From: PALSA-505 sp035308365
GTDB lineage: Bacteria > Actinomycetota > Actinomycetes > Streptosporangiales > Streptosporangiaceae
Length of the DNA stretch: 64,000 nucleotides
NCBI GenBank assembly: GCA_035308365.1
Contig: DATGGU010000147.1
Span: forward strand, 32,017 to 96,016
Reading direction: 5' to 3'
Every line of letters begins with the position of its first letter. Position 1 is the first letter of the stretch. The notes beneath the pieces were generated by a model. That model did not search any database, was not told the DNA's origin, and saw nothing but the letters and a program-made list of their open reading frames with translations. Made by a program: the position numbers and the translations under genes. This document shows positions 8,174-15,910 of the stretch, in pieces.

Positions 8174-8809
8174 TCAGGCGGCGTCGAATTCGCCGGCCGT
8201 GTCCAGGTTCTGCTGTTCGCCGGTCTCCGGCTCGTCCGCCACGAGGTCTTCCAGGCCGTAGCGCTCGACGTGCTCGGGGTCGTCGAGGCTGATCGGCCGG
8301 ATGCCCTCGGCGGTCAGGCGCTCGTTGATCTCGTCAAGGTGGTCGTGGACGAGCTGCTTCTCCGCGTCGGTGGTCTTGCCCTTGTGTGGCTTGCCCGCGT
8401 GCTCCAGGGTGGCGTAGTTGACCCGGCTCTCGCGGGACGTGCCTGCCGTGGCGGCCCGGGCCGCGCGCTTGGCCGGGCGGGCGCTGGCCAGCAGCTCGCT
8501 CATCGGCTTGTCGGTGGCCAGCCGGCCGAACGCATCGACGTCCATGGCCACCCGGTGCGGCTGATCGTCGTCGGGGAAGTAGAGGTCGACGACGGCGACC
8601 TGCACGCCCTCCTTCTCGATCCTCGTGGCCTCGTCGGCCAGGGCTTCGATCTCAACCGGGCTGTCGCCGAGCTCGGGGTGCTCGTGAATCACGATGCGCG
8701 CAAGGGCGCTGTCGTCCAGAATGAGCTGGCCACTGAGGTCGCTGAAGCGGACGGTCTTCTGGCCCACGGGGTCGTCCTCCATCGTCATGGTGAAGCGTGC
8801 CAGCGGCAC
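8174..8809 (-). CDS. hypothetical actinobacterial protein, soluble and acidic
   Basis: About 211 residues with no signal peptide or membrane segment. The N-terminal part (QKTVRFSDLSGQLILDD, VAVVDLYFPDDDQPHRVAMD) looks like a small alpha/beta domain. The middle is Lys/Arg/Ala-rich (ARPAKRAARAATAG) and the C-terminal part is helical and acidic. I do not recognise the family. The GTG at 8809 is the longest start; ATGs at 8788 and 8782 are alternatives, and none has a convincing Shine-Dalgarno. It faces away from the prcB gene across a 211-bp region containing the palindrome at 8875-8892, so the two could be co-regulated. Confidence 0.65.
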   Translation of the reverse strand: MPLARFTMTMEDDPVGQKTVRFSDLSGQLILDDSALARIVIHEHPELGDSPVEIEALADEATRIEKEGVQVAVVDLYFPDDDQPHRVAMDVDAFGRLATDKPMSELLASARPAKRAARAATAGTSRESRVNYATLEHAGKPHKGKTTDAEKQLVHDHLDEINERLTAEGIRPISLDDPEHVERYGLEDLVADEPETGEQQNLDTAGEFDAA

Positions 8810-8874
8810 GGTCTCGGTGTGCTGCCGCCATCACAGGCTCGAACGCGACTACCATGTCGTACCTGGTACCCACT

Positions 8875-8892
8875 GTCAAACATGTGTTTGAC
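8875..8892. promoter_or_regulatory. GTCAAAC-ATGT-GTTTGAC inverted repeat in divergent promoter region
   Basis: Seven-base arms around a 4-nt centre lie 66 bp upstream of the GTG of the hypothetical gene and 129 bp upstream of prcB. The right arm includes a TTGAC hexamer that could be a -35 element for rightward transcription. It is a candidate operator; the binding protein is unknown. Confidence 0.4.
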
Positions 8893-9020
8893 CTTTATCG
8901 CACGTGTCGCCTGCCATGCGTTGGTGTTTTCGACCCGGTATGAGCCGTGACCAGCGACTTGCGCGGGGCAACCGCGTGTAAAGTCTGGCTAGGAATGGCA
9001 CTCATACGTTGGGAGTCTGC

Positions 9021-9911
9021 GTGGGGTCTCACGGCGACGGCGGCCGGCAGTTCGACGCGAAGTTCATGGGAGCGCGGACATCCTCGTTCGCGGATTTTCT
9101 CACCTCCTACGCCCCTGAACTGCTACCCGGCCAGCAGCCGCTGCAGGCCCGGCGGACCGGCGGCGACGCTGCGGTGAGCGGGCCGCACCCCACCGGCCAG
9201 CCCGCCCTCGAATTCGAGCATGGCACCACGATCGTCGCGGCGAAGTTCGCCGACGGCGTGGTGCTGGCGGGCGACCGCCGGGCGACCATGGGCAGCATGA
9301 TCTCCAAGCGGGACGTCGAGAAGGTGTTCCGCAGCGACGAGTTCTCGGCCGTGGGCATCGCGGGCGTGTGGAGCGCGGCGCTTGACATGGTGCGGCTGTT
9401 CCAGGTGGAGCTGGAGCACTACGAGAAGATGGAGGGCCGGCCGCTGTCCCTGGACGGCAAGGCCAACCGGCTCGCCACGCTGATCCGGGGGAACCTGGGT
9501 GCGGCCATGCAAGGCCTGGCGGTGGTCCCGGTGTTCGTCGGCTATGACGAGGACGAGGAGACCGGGCGGATCTTCAGCTACGACGTGGCCGGTGGCCCGT
9601 CGGAGGAACGCCACTTCTACTCCATCGGCTCCGGTTCGATCTTCGCCCGGGGCTCGCTGAAGAAGCTGTACACCAGCGGCATGGCCAGGCGGGAGGCCAT
9701 CCTGGCCTGTGTGCAGGCACTCTACGACGCCGCCGACGACGACTCGGCGACCGGCGGCCCGGACCTGCCCCGGCAGCTCTTCCCCATCATCGCCACCGTG
9801 ACCGCCGACGGCTTCAGCCGGGTGACCCCCGAGGACGCCGCCGAGTTCGCGCGCACGGTCGTCGAGGGCCGGATGACCGCCCCGGACGGACCGACCGCTC
9901 CGCTCAGCTAG
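9021..9911 (+). CDS. prcB: proteasome beta subunit (PrcB), orphan copy
   Basis: The 296-residue protein has a propeptide ending EFEHG, then the catalytic N-terminal threonine of TTIVAAKFADGVVLAGDRRA. Autocleavage between Gly and Thr exposes the nucleophile. Further family motifs are ELEHYEKMEG, IRGNLGAAMQGL and ALYDAADDDSATGGPDLPRQ. With PrcA rings it would form the 20S core that degrades Pup-tagged proteins. GTG at 9021 is preferred because GGGAG lies 5 nt upstream; a TTG at 9009 and an ATG at 9066 are alternatives. The usual neighbours (prcA, pup, dop, arc) are absent, so this is probably a second or relocated beta gene. Confidence 0.93.
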   Translation: MGSHGDGGRQFDAKFMGARTSSFADFLTSYAPELLPGQQPLQARRTGGDAAVSGPHPTGQPALEFEHGTTIVAAKFADGVVLAGDRRATMGSMISKRDVEKVFRSDEFSAVGIAGVWSAALDMVRLFQVELEHYEKMEGRPLSLDGKANRLATLIRGNLGAAMQGLAVVPVFVGYDEDEETGRIFSYDVAGGPSEERHFYSIGSGSIFARGSLKKLYTSGMARREAILACVQALYDAADDDSATGGPDLPRQLFPIIATVTADGFSRVTPEDAAEFARTVVEGRMTAPDGPTAPLS

Positions 9912-10039
9912 GGCCTCCGTGACCGGCTAACCCCGGCCTGGCGGACCCTTCCCCGCCCGCCCTTGCTCACAGGGCCTGGTGGCACATGGCGCGCGTCCTG
10001 GCTGGGCCGCCCGCTCGGGCTGGTTCGCACCTCTTGGTC

Positions 10040-10102
10040 TTGACGGAACGTTTCGGATAGATTACGCTCCGATTTAATTCTATTAAGAAACTTTCTTAAT
10101 AG
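10040..10102 (+). promoter_or_regulatory. chitinase promoter and GAAA-C-TTTC operator
   Basis: TTGACG (10040-10045), a 17-nt spacer and TACGCT (10063-10068) make a plausible promoter. Just downstream, 10080-10102 is a perfect inverted repeat of 11-bp arms, CTATTAAGAAA and TTTCTTAATAG, around a single C. GAAA-S-TTTC palindromes occur upstream of polysaccharide-degrading genes in actinomycetes and act as repressor sites. Its position at or after the expected transcription start fits repression. Confidence 0.65.
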
Positions 10103-10156
10103 ATTGTTCCGGCTCGCCCGCCGGGAAACGCCCGGCTTGAGGCCCGGGAGGACCCC

Positions 10157-11827
10157 ATGCGTTACCGGCTCTCCGCATTCGCCGCGACCGCTGCCGCCCT
10201 GCTGACCAGCGCGGCCGTCATCTCCGCACCGCCTGCCGCCGCCGCGGCCAGCCTGATCAGCAACGGCGGCTTCGAGACCGGCTCCCTGTCCGGATGGTCC
10301 TGCTCAACGCTGGACAGCGTGGTATCAAGCCCTGTGCACTCCGGCTCCCATGCGCTGTCCGGGGCGGCGTCCAGTTCCGATGACGCCCAGTGCTCGCAGT
10401 CGGTCTCGGTCCAGCCGTCCAGCAACTACACACTGACCGGCTGGGTCGAGGGCAACTACGTGTTCCTCGGCGACTCCGGCACCGGCAGTTCCGACACGGA
10501 CACGTGGACGCCCTCGGCCACATCGTGGCAGCAGTTGTCCACCTCGTTCACCACCGGCGCCGCCACCACGTCGGTCACCATCTACGTGCACGGCTGGTAC
10601 GCACAGGGCACCTACTTCGCCGACGACCTGTCGCTGACCGGTCCCGGCGGCGGGGGCAGCCCGCCGGGCGCGCCGGCCGGGCTGACGGTCACCGGCACCA
10701 CCTCCAGCAGCGTCTCCCTGTCCTGGACCGCACCCTCGGGCACCGTCACCGGATACGACATCTACGAAAACGGCACCCGCACCGCCACCGCCTCCGGCAC
10801 CAGCACCACCATCACCGGCCTGGCCGCATCCACCACCTACACCTTCACCGTCTCCGCATTCAACTCCGCAGGCGAAGGACCACAGTCCAGCTCGGTCCAG
10901 GCAACCACCAGCAGCGGCGGAGGCGGCGGCGGCGGGCTGCCGCCGCATGTGCTGATGGGTTACTGGCAGGACTTCGTCAACGGCGCCACTCCGCTGACGC
11001 TCGCCCAGGTGCCGGCGAGCTACAACCTGATCGCGGTGGCGTTCGGCTCGGCCACCGGGACACCAGGGCAGGTCGCGTTCAGCCTCGACCCGACGCTGTC
11101 CTCCGACCTGGGCGGCTACACGCAACAGCAGTTCATCAACGACATCCACACACTCAACGCGCGCGGCCAGAAGGTCATCCTCTCGGTCGGCGGCGCGAAC
11201 GGCACGATCAGCGTGAACGACTCGGCCAGCGCCAGCGAGTTCGCCAGCAGCGTCAACTCGCTGATCCAGCAGTACGGGTTCAACGGGGTCGACATCGACC
11301 TGGAGAACGGCGTCAACCCGGCCTTCATGGCCCAGGCGCTCAACCAGCTATCGTCCGACGACCCCGGGCTGCTCATCACGCTGGCGCCGCAGACCGTCGA
11401 CATGCAGTCCACCCAGGGTGACTACTTCCAGCTCGCGCTGGACATCAAGTCGATCCTGACCATGGTCAACGTCCAGTTCTACAACTCCGGGACCATGAAC
11501 GGCTGCGACGGAAACGTGTACGCGGAGGCAACCGAGAACTTCCTGACGGCGCTGACCTGCATCGAGTTGCAAGGCGGTCTCAGCCCGTCGCAGGTAGGCC
11601 TCGGCCTGCCGGCCTCACCGTCGGCCGCGGGCAGCGGGTACACCAGCCCATCGGTGGTGAACAGCGCGCTCGATTGCCTGGCCGCCGGCACCTCCTGCGG
11701 CTCGTTCAAGCCACCAGCAACCTATCCGTCCATCCGTGGCGCGATGACCTGGTCGATCAACTGGGACGCAGCCAACGGCTACAACTTCGCCAACACGGTC
11801 GCCCCGCATCTGTCCACGCTGCCCTGA
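10157..11827 (+). CDS. secreted GH18 chitinase with carbohydrate-binding and fibronectin III domains
   Basis: A 556-residue protein: signal peptide (about 1-31), a beta-sandwich carbohydrate-binding module (about 32-170, opening SLISNGGFETGSLSGWSC), a fibronectin III domain (about 173-257), a Gly-rich linker, and a GH18 barrel. The barrel contains HVLMGYWQDFVNGA, KVILSVGGANG and GVDIDLENG; the Glu at about residue 382 is the predicted acid/base of the DxxDxDxE motif. It hydrolyses chitin outside the cell by substrate-assisted catalysis. The architecture matches actinomycete ChiC/ChiD-type enzymes. The ATG at 10157 has an upstream GGGAGGA. It is probably controlled by the 10080-10102 operator. 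Confidence 0.95.
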   Translation: MRYRLSAFAATAAALLTSAAVISAPPAAAAASLISNGGFETGSLSGWSCSTLDSVVSSPVHSGSHALSGAASSSDDAQCSQSVSVQPSSNYTLTGWVEGNYVFLGDSGTGSSDTDTWTPSATSWQQLSTSFTTGAATTSVTIYVHGWYAQGTYFADDLSLTGPGGGGSPPGAPAGLTVTGTTSSSVSLSWTAPSGTVTGYDIYENGTRTATASGTSTTITGLAASTTYTFTVSAFNSAGEGPQSSSVQATTSSGGGGGGGLPPHVLMGYWQDFVNGATPLTLAQVPASYNLIAVAFGSATGTPGQVAFSLDPTLSSDLGGYTQQQFINDIHTLNARGQKVILSVGGANGTISVNDSASASEFASSVNSLIQQYGFNGVDIDLENGVNPAFMAQALNQLSSDDPGLLITLAPQTVDMQSTQGDYFQLALDIKSILTMVNVQFYNSGTMNGCDGNVYAEATENFLTALTCIELQGGLSPSQVGLGLPASPSAAGSGYTSPSVVNSALDCLAAGTSCGSFKPPATYPSIRGAMTWSINWDAANGYNFANTVAPHLSTLP

Positions 11828-11828
11828 C

Positions 11829-11851
11829 CCGGCCGGCCGCTGGCCGGCCGG
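11829..11851 (+). terminator. GC hairpin after chitinase gene
   Basis: A perfect 10-bp stem (CCGGCCGGCC and GGCCGGCCGG) with a GCT loop starts 2 bp after the chitinase stop. No T-run follows, as is common for actinobacterial terminators. Confidence 0.6.
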
Positions 11852-11884
11852 AGGCCGCCCCGGCCGGCCAGTAGCCTGGCCATC

Positions 11885-12436
11885 GTGGACAACGTCCTGA
11901 CGACCGAACGGCCGACCCTGCGCCCGGTGACGGCGGCGGACCAGGATCGGCTGCTGGCCCACTGGACCCAGCCCGACGTGCGCCGGTTCCTGTTCGACGG
12001 TGCGGTCCTGTCCCCGGCGCAGGTCGCCGGGGAGATCGACGTCAGCATCCGCAGCTTTGCCGAGTCCGGCTATGGACTCTGGATCATCTCCATTACGGAG
12101 GGGGCGGACCTGATCGGCACCGCCGGACTGCGGCAACTGGAGGAGCCACAAGGCTCCGCGGCCTGGCAGCCCACGGCCGGGCGGCCCGCGGCCGCAGAGC
12201 ACCCGGAGGTCGTCTACAGCCTGGCACCCGGCGCGTGGGGCAACGGGTATGCCACCGAGGCCGCCCGCGCCGTGGTGGAGTATGCCCTTGGCCCGCTCGG
12301 GCTGCCCGCTGTGCTGGCCGAGGTCGACGAGGGCAACACCGCGTCGAGCGCGATCATCGAGCGGCTCGGCATGACGCGGTACACGGTCGTGCCCGGCGTG
12401 CTCGGCCCGATGATCCGCTACCGCAGCACGCGCTGA
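11885..12436 (+). CDS. GNAT-family N-acetyltransferase (RimJ/RimL type)
   Basis: A 183-residue protein. The acetyl-CoA region is VVYSLAPGAWGNGYATEAARA, the Q/RxxGxG/A-type loop, and the C-terminal NTASSAIIERLGMTRYTVVP is typical of the RimJ/RimL branch, which acetylates ribosomal protein N-termini or small amines. The substrate is unknown. The GTG at 11885 has no Shine-Dalgarno; instead TAGCCT (11872-11877) ends 7 nt before it, so the mRNA is probably leaderless. Confidence 0.85.
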   Translation: MDNVLTTERPTLRPVTAADQDRLLAHWTQPDVRRFLFDGAVLSPAQVAGEIDVSIRSFAESGYGLWIISITEGADLIGTAGLRQLEEPQGSAAWQPTAGRPAAAEHPEVVYSLAPGAWGNGYATEAARAVVEYALGPLGLPAVLAEVDEGNTASSAIIERLGMTRYTVVPGVLGPMIRYRSTR

Positions 12437-12478
12437 CCCGGTCAGGTTCACAAATAAAGTTGCCGCTATAGCAAAATG

Positions 12479-13078
12479 ATGAGCATGGCTGACGACGAGG
12501 CCGATTTCGGCGGCGTCCTGCGGACCGTGGGACCCCGGCTACGGGAGCTGCGGCGGCAGCGGGGCGGCACGCTGGCCCAGCTCTCGCAGAGCACCGGGAT
12601 CTCGGTCAGCACCCTGTCCCGGCTGGAGTCCGGGCAGCGCCGGCCGACCCTGGAGCTGCTGCTGCCGCTGGCCCGGGCGCACCAGGTACCACTGGACGAA
12701 CTGGTCGGCGCGCCGCCGGCTGGCGACCCGCGCATTCATCCCCGGCCGATCAGGCGCAACGGCGCAACATACATCCCGCTGAGCCGCCGGCCCGGCGGCC
12801 TGCAAGCATACAAATGCATCATGCCGCCGCACTGGCGGGAGGGCGAGCCCGACCCACGGGTGCACGAGGGCTACGACTGGCTCTACGTGCTCTCCGGCCG
12901 GCCACGCCTGCTGCTCGGCGAGCACGACGTGATCCTCTCCCCGGGCGAGGCGGCCGAGTTCGACACCCGCGTCCCGCACTGGTTCGCCAACCCCAGCCCC
13001 GAGCCGGCCGAACTCCTGGTCCTGTACGGCCCCCAGGGCGAGCGCATCCACGTCCGCGCCCGTCCCGCCCGCGGCTGA
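12479..13078 (+). CDS. XRE-family regulator with C-terminal cupin
   Basis: About 199 residues. An N-terminal helix-turn-helix (about 10-65: RLRELRRQRGGTLAQLSQ, GISVSTLSRLESGQRRPTLE) is joined to a cupin (about 105-190: HEGYDWLYVLSGRPRLLLGE, LSPGEAAEFDTRVPHWFAN). These one-component regulators bind a small molecule in the cupin barrel and control nearby catabolic or transport genes. In-frame ATGs lie at 12476, 12479 and 12485. TATAGC at 12467-12472 ends 6 nt before 12479, favouring a leaderless start there. It converges on the DUF2090 gene, so its target is not obvious. Confidence 0.9.
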   Translation: MSMADDEADFGGVLRTVGPRLRELRRQRGGTLAQLSQSTGISVSTLSRLESGQRRPTLELLLPLARAHQVPLDELVGAPPAGDPRIHPRPIRRNGATYIPLSRRPGGLQAYKCIMPPHWREGEPDPRVHEGYDWLYVLSGRPRLLLGEHDVILSPGEAAEFDTRVPHWFANPSPEPAELLVLYGPQGERIHVRARPARG

Positions 13079-13085
13079 GGCTCGG

Positions 13086-14198
13086 TCAGCCGCCGGCGCG
13101 CAGGGCGTCCACCTCGGCGAGCAGGGTCTGGGACATCCAGGCCGGGAGGAAGGTGCCGCGTGGGTCGGCGCCTTCGAGGGCCTTGCGGATGATGGCCTCA
13201 CGGTCCGGGGTGAGCCGGGGGTGGATACGGGTGAACGGTTCGGTGTCCCGGCCCTGGCTGGGCATGGCGTCCGCGGCCAGGTACCGCTCGATGAAGTGGG
13301 TGTAGCGTTCCGCGATGCGTGCCTCGGCGATGTCGCGGCTGGTACGGCCGGCCAGGTGGTCCGCGACGGGCTCCTCCCAGATGCTGCGGCCGATGGCGAA
13401 CCCGGCATAATCCTCCAGCGGCGCGGCCACGGTCAGCCAGTGATCGACCTGGCGCCGCGGCGCGTCACGGCCCAGGACAATGCATGAGCTGGGCGGGCTG
13501 CCGGTGGCCCGCACCGCGTCCAGTACCAGGCCGGCGCCCGCGGCGGTCTCGTAGCCCTCCAGTTTCCAGATGCCGGGGTGGAGGCCCGCCGCGGCGAACT
13601 CGGCGATCACCTGGCCGGTGAGCGCGGGGCGCACGTCCCGGTCGTAGAACGCCTGACCGTCGTGAGCGGCCAGTTGTTCCCGGGTGGGCGGGACGAGCAG
13701 TTCGATCAGCCAGCGCCGGTGGACGGCGGTGACCCAGTCGCTGAGCCGGCGCAGCGTGGCGATCTGGGACTGGCGCAGCCCGGCCGGGTCGGCGGGGTTG
13801 AACCGGACCAGCACCTTCACCCAGTCCGGGTCGAACTTCGTCACATGGTCGCCGAAGTCGTCGCCGTACTCGAACGCCACGGTGTCAGACCCGCTGACCT
13901 CGACCGGCATGGCCAGCACAAAGCCGGCCTGCTTGGCCTTCCTGGCCACATCGGCGCCGAGCTGCTCATCGACCAGGATCCCGGGGCGGCCGGGGCCGAG
14001 CGTGGCGGATGGGATCCGGCCCACGGCGTCGAAGATCAGCGACTTGGCGTCGCGCATGTGGGCGAGCTGCTCGCCGTCCGGCGTCCCGGTCACACCGAAC
14101 AAGGTCCGCCCGAACGAGGCGCGGTGGTCCATGGCGAGGATGAACAACGGCTGCGCCGCCGACGGCGGCGCCGTGCGGGCCGATGTGGGATCGGGCAT
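13086..14198 (-). CDS. DUF2090 aldolase-like protein (IolC C-terminal domain family)
   Basis: A 370-residue protein opening with PLFILAMDHRASFGRTLFG and containing PGILVDEQLGADVARKAK, WVKVLVRFNPADP and GIWKLEGYE. This matches the DUF2090 domain found at the C-terminus of some IolC proteins and as stand-alone proteins, thought to be a class I aldolase barrel acting on 2-deoxy-5-keto-gluconate 6-phosphate in inositol breakdown; the Lys in GIWKLEGYE is a candidate Schiff-base residue. ATG at 14198 is chosen because GGAGG is 4 nt upstream (a second ATG at 14201 is only 1 nt away). No other inositol gene is adjacent, so the substrate is uncertain. Confidence 0.8.
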   Translation of the reverse strand: MPDPTSARTAPPSAAQPLFILAMDHRASFGRTLFGVTGTPDGEQLAHMRDAKSLIFDAVGRIPSATLGPGRPGILVDEQLGADVARKAKQAGFVLAMPVEVSGSDTVAFEYGDDFGDHVTKFDPDWVKVLVRFNPADPAGLRQSQIATLRRLSDWVTAVHRRWLIELLVPPTREQLAAHDGQAFYDRDVRPALTGQVIAEFAAAGLHPGIWKLEGYETAAGAGLVLDAVRATGSPPSSCIVLGRDAPRRQVDHWLTVAAPLEDYAGFAIGRSIWEEPVADHLAGRTSRDIAEARIAERYTHFIERYLAADAMPSQGRDTEPFTRIHPRLTPDREAIIRKALEGADPRGTFLPAWMSQTLLAEVDALRAGG

Positions 14199-14435
14199 CA
14201 TGCCTCCGGTCGCTGGCCGGGCTGGACGTCTTCCGCGACCGTACCGCTTGGCAGCCGCTTCGCTCAGAGCGATATGCCAGGTGGACGTGGCACCGCGCAC
14301 CGTGGTGCACGATGGGTGGATGCGGTCGGGGGCCTGGTACCTGGAGGATCTGTGACGAACCCGGCCGGCGCCAGGGAACACCCACTTCCTGGTGCGGCTG
14401 CCACTGAGCGGGCCAGAGGGCGAGCAGGAGGACAG

Positions 14436-14786
14436 ATGACCGAGATACCCGGAGTCGACCCGTCGGTCCCGCCGAGCGGGACCGGCTGCGCCGAGTGCGA
14501 CGCCACCGGTGGCTGGTGGGTACACCTGCGCCGGTGCGCGCAGTGCGGCCACATCGGCTGCTGCGACACCTCACCGGGCCAGCACGCCAGCGCGCACGCC
14601 GCCGCGACCGGGCACCCGGTGATCAGGAGCTTCGAGCCAGACGAGGAATGGTTCTGGAGCTACCCAGACGAGGACTTCTACGACAGCGGCCCGGAACTGG
14701 CCCCGCCGCAGCATCACCCCATCAGCCAGCCCGTTCCCGGTCCGGCCGGCCGCGTCCCGCACGACTGGCAGGCGCACATCCACTGA
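14436..14786 (+). CDS. UBP-type zinc-finger protein
   Basis: A 116-residue protein dominated by a ZnF-UBP domain: GTGCAECDATGGWWVHLRRC, then AQCGHIGCCDTSPGQHASAH and GHPVIRSFEPDEEWFWSY. The Cys and His spacing matches the zinc sites of the ubiquitin-binding domain of eukaryotic deubiquitinases. Small bacterial members are common in actinobacteria and of unknown role. The ATG at 14436 has GGAGG 4-5 nt upstream (14427-14431). It is monocistronic between the divergent DUF2090 gene and the secreted esterase gene. Confidence 0.85.
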   Translation: MTEIPGVDPSVPPSGTGCAECDATGGWWVHLRRCAQCGHIGCCDTSPGQHASAHAAATGHPVIRSFEPDEEWFWSYPDEDFYDSGPELAPPQHHPISQPVPGPAGRVPHDWQAHIH

Positions 14787-15092
14787 CGCACGGCCCGACA
14801 CGGCGGCGCCCACCGGCCCACCGGCCCACCGGCCCACCGGCCCACCGGCAATAATGTAAACGATTGCCCTATCATCCGCACGCCACCGCCACAATTGCCC
14901 GCATCCATTCACACCGCCGGTTCATAGCCCGGCGGCTCCCGGCCCAGGGCTTACCCGCCGCCGGCGCCCTGCGGACCTGCCCCTACTCCACGAACTGTGT
15001 CCGGTTTGTGATATTGACCACACGCTCAGTCAATGTTACCTACTGACTAGTAGAGCGGGTTTTTTTGTTTGGGTCGGACAAGGAGAATGCCC
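14787..15092. other. 306-bp intergenic region before the SGNH esterase
   Basis: It holds an 8-bp tandem repeat (CACCGGCC, 4.9 units, 14811-14849), an AT-richer stretch, a putative promoter TTGACC (15014-15019), 16 nt, TTACCT (15036-15041), an AGTCA/TGACT inverted repeat around 15028-15048, and a run of eight T after 15060. A Shine-Dalgarno AAGGAG (15080-15085) precedes the esterase start. No small gene is evident. Confidence 0.55.
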
Positions 15093-15899
15093 GTGAAACC
15101 CCGTCGCCGTTTCATCCTCACAACTCTCGCCGCCACCGCCGCGCTCGCGCCCGCGCTGGCCCTCACCGTCCCGGCCGCCGCACAGGCAAGCGGGGTGAAC
15201 TACGTCGCGCTCGGCGACTCCTACGCCTCCGGTCTCGGGGCCGGCAGCTACTCAGACGGGAACTGCTATCAGAGCTCCAATGCGTTCGAGGTGCTGTGGG
15301 TGAATGCCAATCACCCCGCCTCATTCGCCAACGAAACCTGCTCCGGTGCCACCACCCAGAGCGTTATCAGCAGCCAGCTCTCCCCACTCAACAGCTCCAC
15401 CACGCTGGTTTCCATTGTGATCGGCGGGAACGACGTCGGGTTCAGCAACACCATGATCACCTGCGTGCTCGAAGACACCAGCGCCTGTGTCGCCGCCATC
15501 CAGCAGGATGAGAACGAGATGCAGACCCAGCTCCCCGGTGAGATGGACAGCGTGCTCTCCGACATCCACGCGGACGCCCCGAACGCCCATGTCGTCGTGC
15601 TCGACTACCCCGAGCTGTACGACCTGTCCCAGTCCCCGTACTGCATCGGGCTGAGCAACACCGACCGGGTCGACCTCAACCAGGCTGCCGACGAACTCGA
15701 CGGCCAGATCCAGGCGGCGGCGCAACGTCATGGTGACACCTTCGGCGACGTCCGGGCCGCGTTCACCGGCCACCAGATCTGCGACTCCAGTAGCTGGCTG
15801 CACTCGGTGGACTGGTTCAACCTCACCGACTCCTACCACCCGACCGCGTCCGGCCAGTCCGGCGGCTACCTGCCGGTGTTCAGCGGCCTCGCCGGATGA
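15093..15899 (+). CDS. secreted SGNH/GDSL esterase-lipase
   Basis: A 268-residue exported protein. A twin-Arg-like start (KPRRRFILTTLAATAALAPA) leads to cleavage near AQASG. The hydrolase blocks are present: block I VALGDSYASGLGAG with the nucleophilic Ser, block III IVIGGNDVGFSN, and block V DSYHPTASGQSGG with the Asp-x-x-His dyad. Six or more Cys suggest disulfides, as in the Streptomyces extracellular lipase group. It would hydrolyse acyl or phospholipid esters outside the cell. GTG at 15093 is preferred over ATG 15087 because AAGGAG lies 7 nt before it. It ends 11 bp before the next gene, with which it is likely cotranscribed. Confidence 0.88.
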   Translation: MKPRRRFILTTLAATAALAPALALTVPAAAQASGVNYVALGDSYASGLGAGSYSDGNCYQSSNAFEVLWVNANHPASFANETCSGATTQSVISSQLSPLNSSTTLVSIVIGGNDVGFSNTMITCVLEDTSACVAAIQQDENEMQTQLPGEMDSVLSDIHADAPNAHVVVLDYPELYDLSQSPYCIGLSNTDRVDLNQAADELDGQIQAAAQRHGDTFGDVRAAFTGHQICDSSSWLHSVDWFNLTDSYHPTASGQSGGYLPVFSGLAG

Positions 15900-15910
15900 G
15901 AGGCAATCAC

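Noticed and set aside
14811..14849. 8-bp CACCGGCC tandem repeat as an iteron origin
   Set aside because: Only 4.9 units of simple GC-rich sequence, without DnaA boxes, AT-rich unwinding region or a rep gene nearby.
15069..15092. Upstream starts of the SGNH esterase (15069, 15087)
   Set aside because: They overlap or abut the Shine-Dalgarno AAGGAG; GTG 15093 has correct spacing and starts the signal peptide.
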